The notes under the pieces are model-generated. The model saw only the letters and a program-made list of their open reading frames with translations. It had not been told where the DNA came from and did not search any database. Both the position numbers and the translations under genes were made by a program. DNA of 64,000 nucleotides from assembly GCF_900128495.1 (NCBI RefSeq), contig NZ_LT635801.1, forward strand, positions 941,997 to 1,005,996, read 5' to 3'. Source of the stretch: Bacteroides ilei. GTDB lineage: Bacteria > Bacteroidota > Bacteroidia > Bacteroidales > Bacteroidaceae. Below are positions 62,307 to 64,000 of this stretch, one piece after another (the first letter of the stretch is position 1; each line of letters starts with the position of its first letter).

Positions 62307-63758
62307 ATGAAAACAAAAGTTATATTTTGGGGTATGGCTGCCCTTTTACCTTTTATGATTTCAGAAAAAGCCGTAGCACAGATTGGTGAACCTTATATAC
62401 ATGATCCTTCTACTATAATGGAATGTGATGGAAAGTATTATACTTTCGGTACAGGTGGCGGTGGATTGATTTCTGAAGACGGGTGGACATGGAAAGGTGG
62501 AGGTGTAAGACCGGGCAGAGGAGCAGCTCCCGATGCTATAAAAATAGGAGACCGGTATCTTATTGCTTACAGTGCTACCGGGGGAGGCTTGGGTGGAAGC
62601 CATAGAGGGGAAGTTTTGACTATGTGGAACAAAACGCTGGATCCTGCTTCTCCTGATTTCAAATATACTGATGCGGTGGTGGTTGCTATGTCGGAAGATG
62701 GTGATGACTGTGATGCCATTGATCCGGGATTGTTGCTTGATCCCACAGATGGACGTCTGTGGTTGTCGTATGGTACATATTTTGGTTTTATCCGGCTGGT
62801 TGAACTTGATCCTGCTACCGGTAAGCGGATAGAGGGAAATGAACCTATCAATATAGCTATCGATTGTGAAGCTACTGATCTTATCTACCGTAACGGTTGG
62901 TATTATCTGCTTGGTACGCATGGAACATGTTGTGATGGTCCTAACTCTACTTATAATATCGTAGTTGGACGTTCACGTAAAGTTACGGGACCTTATCTTG
63001 ATAATATGGGTCGGGATATGTTGGAAGGCGGTGGAAAAATGGTACTTGCTGCTGGAAACCGTCAGACCGGTGCCGGTCACTTTGGCCGCTTTATCGAGAC
63101 AGAAGGCGTGGAGAAGATGTCGTGTCATTTTGAAGCGGATTTCGACCGTGGAGGTCGTAGCGTGCTTGCCATACGCCCGCTTTTATGGAAGAATGACTGG
63201 CCGGTGGCCGGTGAAGTCTTCAAGGAAGGTACTTATGAAATAGAATCAGAGCGAAGAGGTTATGGACTTGAACTGTGTGTTGACTTCATACGTATGGAAG
63301 GAGGAATGCATCGGTTCTGGGAAAAGACAGAAGAGCCTATTGTGCCGTTAAAATCGCAGACACTGGAAGATGTGATTGATACATGGCCGAAGGGTAATAT
63401 AGACGTAAGGATCGGTGACTATATGTTCCGGCCTCATCAAAGATGGACTATTACTGCTGTACCCGATGCCGGCGGATATCTGGGAGCTCCTTATTATAAG
63501 ATTGTGATTGAAGGCACAAACCGTGCTTTGGCGGCTACGTCTGATGCGGAAGTAGTGACTGTTCCTGAATTTACGGGGGCTCCTGAACAACTTTGGCGGA
63601 TAGAACAACTGACCGATGGAACTTATCGTATTATGCCGAAAGAGATACCGGGTGTAGACGAAGAATTAGTATTGGTGTCTGTTGGTGATAGTACTCCTTC
63701 ATTGGGTAAGTTCGATATGAACAGTGATAATTCCAAATGGAATTTCCGTGACCATTGA
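62307..63758 (+). CDS. Glycoside hydrolase family 43, arabinanase-like, with C-terminal lectin-like domain
   Basis: The 483-residue protein has a signal peptide (ending AVAQ) and a GH43 propeller (about 28-330) with base Asp33 in IHDPSTIM, pKa modulator Asp139 in AIDPGLLL, and a probable acid Glu188 in DCEATDLIYR. The segment GTHGTCCDGPNSTYNIVVGRS is typical of endo-arabinanase-type members. The C-terminal part (about 390-483, EQLWRIEQL with a Q-x-W motif) resembles a ricin-type lectin. It likely cuts alpha-1,5-arabinan or arabinoxylan side chains; the exact specificity is an inference. The PUL probably continues beyond the window. Confidence 0.9.
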   Translation: MKTKVIFWGMAALLPFMISEKAVAQIGEPYIHDPSTIMECDGKYYTFGTGGGGLISEDGWTWKGGGVRPGRGAAPDAIKIGDRYLIAYSATGGGLGGSHRGEVLTMWNKTLDPASPDFKYTDAVVVAMSEDGDDCDAIDPGLLLDPTDGRLWLSYGTYFGFIRLVELDPATGKRIEGNEPINIAIDCEATDLIYRNGWYYLLGTHGTCCDGPNSTYNIVVGRSRKVTGPYLDNMGRDMLEGGGKMVLAAGNRQTGAGHFGRFIETEGVEKMSCHFEADFDRGGRSVLAIRPLLWKNDWPVAGEVFKEGTYEIESERRGYGLELCVDFIRMEGGMHRFWEKTEEPIVPLKSQTLEDVIDTWPKGNIDVRIGDYMFRPHQRWTITAVPDAGGYLGAPYYKIVIEGTNRALAATSDAEVVTVPEFTGAPEQLWRIEQLTDGTYRIMPKEIPGVDEELVLVSVGDSTPSLGKFDMNSDNSKWNFRDH

Positions 63759-63819
63759 TGCCGGGTTGTAGCGTCAGATTAAAGAACCTTGTTAACCTTA
63801 AATGCTATTTAAAAAATAC

Positions 63820-63836
63820 CGGAAATGGGATTTCCG
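63820..63836 (+). terminator. Weak hairpin after the second GH43 gene
   Basis: A 7-bp stem CGGAAAT / ATTTCCG has a GGG loop 62 bp past the stop codon. No T-run follows, so it may be an attenuator or a 3'-end stabiliser rather than a full terminator. The remaining 164 bp to the window edge hold only an A/T-rich leader with a repeated GTTAACCTTAA (63791 and 63977). Confidence 0.35.
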
Positions 63837-64000
63837 CATTCCATTTTGTGCTGTTTTGTCAGATGTTTTATTTGACTATTATATGTGTTATACGATTCAA
63901 AAGAACCAGAGGGTTCAGGTCATTGTAATCGGATAGTTATTATTAAAATGATATAGAGACAGATAAATGTTTTAATGTTAACCTTAATAATTAAAGATTA

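Overview
The window is chromosomal DNA of a Bacteroidales gut-type bacterium, most likely Bacteroides or Phocaeicola. The evidence is a SusC/SusD pair, a hybrid two-component system (HTCS) with GH43 glycosidases, Bacteroidetes-typical families (DUF4105, DUF5020, DUF6340, LptC and CoaX in one operon), menaquinone biosynthesis, pyruvate:ferredoxin oxidoreductase, and promoters of the TTTG-N19-TAnnTTTG type. The species cannot be named from the sequence alone. I see no transposase, integrase, phage gene or CRISPR array.

Layout. 1-3567 (minus): a housekeeping operon phoH-purC-ubiE/menG-aroE, with aroE cut by the window edge. 3769-6969: a lipoprotein with an M15-like metal site and truA (plus), meeting a DUF4130-type protein and an aldose-1-epimerase-like gene (minus). 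7183-9975: a TPR/LytS-type sensor kinase and a LytTR response regulator. 10236-15732 (minus): a YfcE-like phosphodiesterase, nifJ and a DUF4143 AAA ATPase. 15951-17117: an unrecognised protein that looks like an ATP-grasp enzyme. 17321-24930 (minus): a cell-envelope operon coaX, outer-membrane barrel, TPR protein, lptC, CNNM/CBS protein, ppiD. 25110-31290: DUF4105, a PafA-like phosphatase whose catalytic residues appear to be lost, and secA. 31436-35877: DUF6340 lipoprotein, small acidic protein, metallo-beta-lactamase-fold hydrolase, TPR-AraC regulator. 36063-41973: a compact susC-susD-thioredoxin locus. 42150-48425: valS and two convergent POT-family peptide transporters. 48604-53037: TPR protein, sodium:solute symporter, recR, membrane protein, GNAT acetyltransferase, YqgE/AlgH. 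53205-53278: tRNA-Asp, followed by a truncated alpha/beta-hydrolase remnant. 53869-55894: DUF5020 protein and an NCS2 purine permease. 56192-63758: part of a polysaccharide-utilisation locus with two GH43-family proteins, an HTCS regulator and an accessory exported protein; it probably continues past the right edge.

The most notable signals not explained by genes are four. (1) A six-copy tandem array of a ~22-bp unit (core TTCAAGTTCTTTT) lies between valS and a peptide transporter. (2) A paired 21-bp-spaced direct repeat (core TATCTGAAAGT) occurs at both HTCS-flanking promoters at nearly the same distance from the -7 element, and is a candidate HTCS operator. (3) A perfect 34-bp palindrome lies upstream of susC. 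(4) A mirror-image divergent promoter with a 10-bp inverted repeat lies between recR and the sodium symporter.

All functional calls rest on motif recognition and knowledge of the families. No database search was run.
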